NCBI RefSeq assembly: GCF_049056525.1
Contig: NZ_JBHUPT010000024.1
Span: 1-64,000, forward strand
Direction of reading: 5' to 3'
DNA length: 64,000 bases
From: Leisingera coralii
Lineage (GTDB): Bacteria > Pseudomonadota > Alphaproteobacteria > Rhodobacterales > Rhodobacteraceae
Every line of letters starts with the position of its first letter. Position 1 is the stretch's first letter. A model generated the notes under the pieces. The model searched no databases. It worked only from the letters and a program-made list of their open reading frames with translations, and was not told where the DNA came from. This document shows, one piece after another, positions 61,442 through 64,000 of this stretch. The position numbers were made by a program, and so were the translations under genes.

Positions 61442-62736
61442 GTGCCGCAGACCTCTCCCAGCTGGAATTCGATCAGCAGCACCTCTGGCATCCCTACACC
61501 AATGTTGCCAAACCCGGCCCGACATTCGTGGTGAAGGAAAGCGAGGGCGTGCACATCACGCTGGCGGACGGCACCCGGCTGATCGACGCCATGTCGTCCT
61601 GGTGGTGCATGATGCACGGCCACAAAAATCCGGCGATCACCAAGGCGATTCACGACCAACTCGACACCCTGCCGCATGTGATGTTCGGCGGGCTGACCCA
61701 TTATCCGGCCATCGACCTGGGCCGCAAGCTGCTAGAGATCACGCCGGAGAGTCTGACGCGCATCTTCTATTGCGACAGCGGTTCGGTCTCGGTCGAGGTG
61801 GCGATGAAGATGGCGGTGCAGTACCAGCACGCCATCGGCCAGGCGGGACGCAAGGAATTTGCCACCATCCGCTCCGGCTATCACGGCGATACCTGGAAGG
61901 CGATGAGTGTCTGCGATCCGGACACCGGCATGCACCACCTGTTCCAGGGCGCGCTGAGCGTGCAGCATTTCGTCTCCCGTCCGCCGATCCGCATTCATGA
62001 GGACTGGAATGACGACCCGGCGCAGAACGGCCTTGGCGAGCTGCGGGCAGTGCTGGAAGCCAACGCGCAAAAGATCGCGGCCTTCATCCTGGAGCCCGTG
62101 GTGCAGGGCACCGGCGGCATGTACTTCTATCACCCGGAGTATCTCAATCAGGCGCGCGCGCTCTGCGATGAACTGGGCATCCTCTTGATCTTCGACGAGA
62201 TCGCCACTGGGTTCGGCCGCACAGGCGAGCTGTTTGCTACGAATTTCTGCACCGTTGAGCCGGATATCATCTGCCTCGGCAAGGGGCTCACGGGCGGCCA
62301 TATCTCATTCGCCTGCACCATGACCAATGACCGCGTGGCCGAGGGCATCGGCGGCGGCAATCCGGGCCTGTTCATGCACGGGCCGACCTACATGGGCAAC
62401 CCGCTGGCCTGTGCGGCTGCCAAGGCCTCGCTGGACCTGCTCACGGGCCAGGACTGGCGCGGCACGGTGGCGGCAATCGGCGAGCAGATGGAAGCGGAAC
62501 TGGCCCCGGCCCGCGATCTGCCGAATGTGGCCGATGTGCGGGTGCTGGGCGCCATTGGCGTCATCGAGATGAAGCACCGCGTCTCGGCGGATGCGGCCCA
62601 TGCCCGCGCGCATGAAATGGGCGTGTTCCTGCGCCCCTTCGGCCACAACATCTATACCATGCCCCCGTTCATCACGACGCCGGATCAGCTAAGCGAAATC
62701 ACCGCAGGGATGCTGCGGCTGGCGCGGGAGCTGTAA
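61438..62736 (+). CDS. bioA: Adenosylmethionine-8-amino-7-oxononanoate aminotransferase
   Basis: PLP enzyme using S-adenosylmethionine as amino donor. 432 residues: HLWHPYTNV at the N terminus, MSSWWCMMHGHKNPAI, YCDSGSVSVEVAMKMAVQY, IFDEIATGFGRTGELF with the PLP Asp, and Lys in CLGKGLTGG (about 283). GPTYMGNPLACAAA is the dimer contact loop. Four-base overlaps with bioD; three bases before bioG. Confidence 0.96.
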   Translation: MSAADLSQLEFDQQHLWHPYTNVAKPGPTFVVKESEGVHITLADGTRLIDAMSSWWCMMHGHKNPAITKAIHDQLDTLPHVMFGGLTHYPAIDLGRKLLEITPESLTRIFYCDSGSVSVEVAMKMAVQYQHAIGQAGRKEFATIRSGYHGDTWKAMSVCDPDTGMHHLFQGALSVQHFVSRPPIRIHEDWNDDPAQNGLGELRAVLEANAQKIAAFILEPVVQGTGGMYFYHPEYLNQARALCDELGILLIFDEIATGFGRTGELFATNFCTVEPDIICLGKGLTGGHISFACTMTNDRVAEGIGGGNPGLFMHGPTYMGNPLACAAAKASLDLLTGQDWRGTVAAIGEQMEAELAPARDLPNVADVRVLGAIGVIEMKHRVSADAAHARAHEMGVFLRPFGHNIYTMPPFITTPDQLSEITAGMLRLAREL

Positions 62737-62738
62737 CC

Positions 62739-63356
62739 ATGGAATTCCGCTGGCTCAAACAGAACCAAGCTGCCGAGGCCATCGTGGTCTTCGGCGGCTG
62801 GGCTGTGGGGCCTGAGGTGTTCTGGCATCTGGACGGCCCGCAGGACATCCTGTTTGCCAGCGGCTACACCGACCTGAAGGCGGAGCTGCCGGACCTGTCC
62901 GGCTATCAGCGGGTCAGCCTGCTGGCCTGGTCCTTTGGCGTCACGGCCTATGCCCACTGGCAGCAGGGGCGGCCCGATCCGTTCCAGCGCAAGGTGGCGG
63001 TGAACGGCAGCCTGAAACCGGTGAACCGCAGCGCGGGTATTCCGCCCGCGGTCTTCCGCAAAACGGTTGAGACGCTGAGCCTGGAAAGCTTTCAAAGTTT
63101 CCTGACCCGAGTCTTCGGGGCGCCGCAGCCTCCCGAACCGCTGGATGTGGAAGCGCGTCAGGCCGAGCTTCTGGCCGTGGAGCGGCGCGGCGACGCGCCG
63201 CAAACGCGGTTTGACCGGATCTGGATCAGCTCAGGCGATAAGATCTTTCCGCCCGCCAATCTGGCGCGGGCCTGGGCGGGGCAGGCCGTCAGCCAAATCG
63301 ACGCGCCGCACGCGCCCTTCGGCCAGTTCGAGACCTGGGAGGCGCTGCTGCAATGA
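62739..63356 (+). CDS. bioG: Pimeloyl-ACP methyl ester esterase, BioG family
   Basis: Removes the methyl group from pimeloyl-ACP methyl ester, releasing the biotin precursor; functional replacement for BioH. 205 residues with an alpha/beta-hydrolase core: FGGWAVG (oxyanion region), LLAWSFGVTAY with the nucleophile Ser (about residue 67) and DAPHAPF with the late His (about 194). The BioG family (DUF452) is known from other bacteria as a BioC partner, and bioC follows directly here with a four-base overlap. Confidence 0.9.
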   Translation: MEFRWLKQNQAAEAIVVFGGWAVGPEVFWHLDGPQDILFASGYTDLKAELPDLSGYQRVSLLAWSFGVTAYAHWQQGRPDPFQRKVAVNGSLKPVNRSAGIPPAVFRKTVETLSLESFQSFLTRVFGAPQPPEPLDVEARQAELLAVERRGDAPQTRFDRIWISSGDKIFPPANLARAWAGQAVSQIDAPHAPFGQFETWEALLQ

Positions 63357-64000
63357 AAGACATGATGCCTCCTCAGCTTGACCAGTCGCGGGTGCGGCAA
63401 AGCTTCCGGCGCGGGCTGGAGAGCTATCACCGCAACGCCTCGGTGCAGGCGGAGATTGCCGCACAGCTGGCAGAGATGCTGCAGGCCCAGGGCGCGCCCG
63501 GGCAATTCGGGGCGGCGCTGGAATTCGGCTGCGGCACCGGCCATCTGACCCGGCAGCTGCTGCACCGCTACCGGATCGGCAGCCTGCTGCTGAATGACCT
63601 GGTTCCGGAGGCTGCCTTTGCGTTGCAGGCACTGGAAGGCGCAGAGCAGCCGCAGGTCCGGTTCGAGGCCGGGCCGGTCGAAAGCCTGCCGCTGCCGCAG
63701 GAACTGGATCTGATCGCCTCGGCCTCCACAGTGCAGTGGATTCCGGATCTGCCGGCGCTGACAGCGCGGCTGGCGGCACGGCTGAAACCCGGCGGCTGGC
63801 TGGCGCTCTCGGGCTTTGGCCGCGGCCAGTTCCGCGAGCTGGCGGCTCTGGGCTCAGCCGCGGCGGCCCCCAGCTACCTGGATGCCGGGGAGTGGCGGGC
63901 GGTGCTGCCTGAAAGCCTGAACCTCCTGGCGGTCACCCAGGCGCCGGTGGTGCTGGAATTCGATAACGCGCTGGCGCTGCTGAAGCATCTGCGCCAGACC
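63353..64000 (+). CDS. bioC: Malonyl-ACP O-methyltransferase BioC (partial, runs off the window)
   Basis: SAM-dependent methyltransferase that masks malonyl-ACP so fatty acid synthesis can make the pimeloyl moiety. 216 residues are visible, frame open to the last base. SAM motif I is ALEFGCGTGHLTRQL (about residues 48-62), motif II lies at LNDLVPEA and motif III at LIASASTVQWIPDLPAL; FRRGLESYHRNASVQAEIA at the N terminus matches BioC. The ATG overlaps the bioG stop. The C terminus, perhaps 40 residues, is outside the window. Confidence 0.93.
   Translation, partial: MKDMMPPQLDQSRVRQSFRRGLESYHRNASVQAEIAAQLAEMLQAQGAPGQFGAALEFGCGTGHLTRQLLHRYRIGSLLLNDLVPEAAFALQALEGAEQPQVRFEAGPVESLPLPQELDLIASASTVQWIPDLPALTARLAARLKPGGWLALSGFGRGQFRELAALGSAAAAPSYLDAGEWRAVLPESLNLLAVTQAPVVLEFDNALALLKHLRQT

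Overview
The window comes from a GC-rich alphaproteobacterium, most likely a marine roseobacter (Rhodobacteraceae, Leisingera/Phaeobacter-like). This rests on the gene neighbourhoods (ribB with a degenerate GTP cyclohydrolase domain followed by ribH and nusB; rluD divergent from a small membrane protein and next to rpoH; Suv3-type helicase, hslR, fdxA and carD in a row), on a tRNA-His of the alphaproteobacterial type (no G-1, A73), on a GTTC-N7-GTTC LexA box and on a TTATCTATAA BioR box. Taxonomy is inferred from gene content, not from a marker comparison.

Layout. 0-4.7 kb: capsule export and Kdo-linker genes (kpsC, a Wza/KpsD-type lipoprotein, kpsS), minus strand. 4.8-9 kb: riboflavin genes (ribE, ribB, ribH) and nusB, with a proline-racemase-family gene in the opposite orientation between ribE and ribB. 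9-15.3 kb: small membrane proteins, LexA-controlled mmcB, a GNAT enzyme, tRNA-His, two divergent exported proteins of unknown role, rluD and rpoH. 15.2-15.7 kb is a gene-free, repeat-rich stretch with a 28-bp perfect palindrome. 15.7-38.7 kb is mostly housekeeping: a DksA-type zinc finger, a membrane methyltransferase, pepF, a lipase and SCP2 pair, a TPR protein, Suv3 helicase, hslR, fdxA, carD, cobS/cobT, a KefB-like antiporter, a PAS protein, an Lrp regulator divergent from hpd, a large membrane-anchored protein with a PilP/GspC-like end, a SIMPL protein and metY.

39.07-48 kb is accessory in character. It opens with a tRNA-Thr(UGU) gene interrupted after U36 by a 254-nt group I intron, followed by a broken IS3-type transposase, small detoxification-type genes, a LysR regulator, a 1199-residue SAM/cyclase/STAND/TPR protein, a DUF4242 protein, a BBE-type flavin oxidase and a tautomerase. 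48-52 kb holds roseobacter-type sulfotransferase-like and glycosyltransferase-like proteins and an amidase.

52.2-58.5 kb is a thiamin operon (thiC-thiO-thiS-thiG-thiE-thiF-thiD, minus strand, nearly every junction overlapping) behind a TPP riboswitch. 58.6-64 kb is a biotin operon (bioB-F-D-A-G-C, plus strand, start/stop overlaps) whose promoter -10 box lies inside a BioR operator. The window ends inside bioC.

The strongest unusual feature is the intron-containing tRNA-Thr: the catalytic core motifs are present in order, P7 pairs perfectly, and the joined exons restore a normal seven-base anticodon loop. Other items worth checking are the structured intergenic segment before mmcB, the palindrome at 15.3 kb, the shared CATG start of rluD and its neighbour, and the PilP-like protein at 34-36.5 kb.
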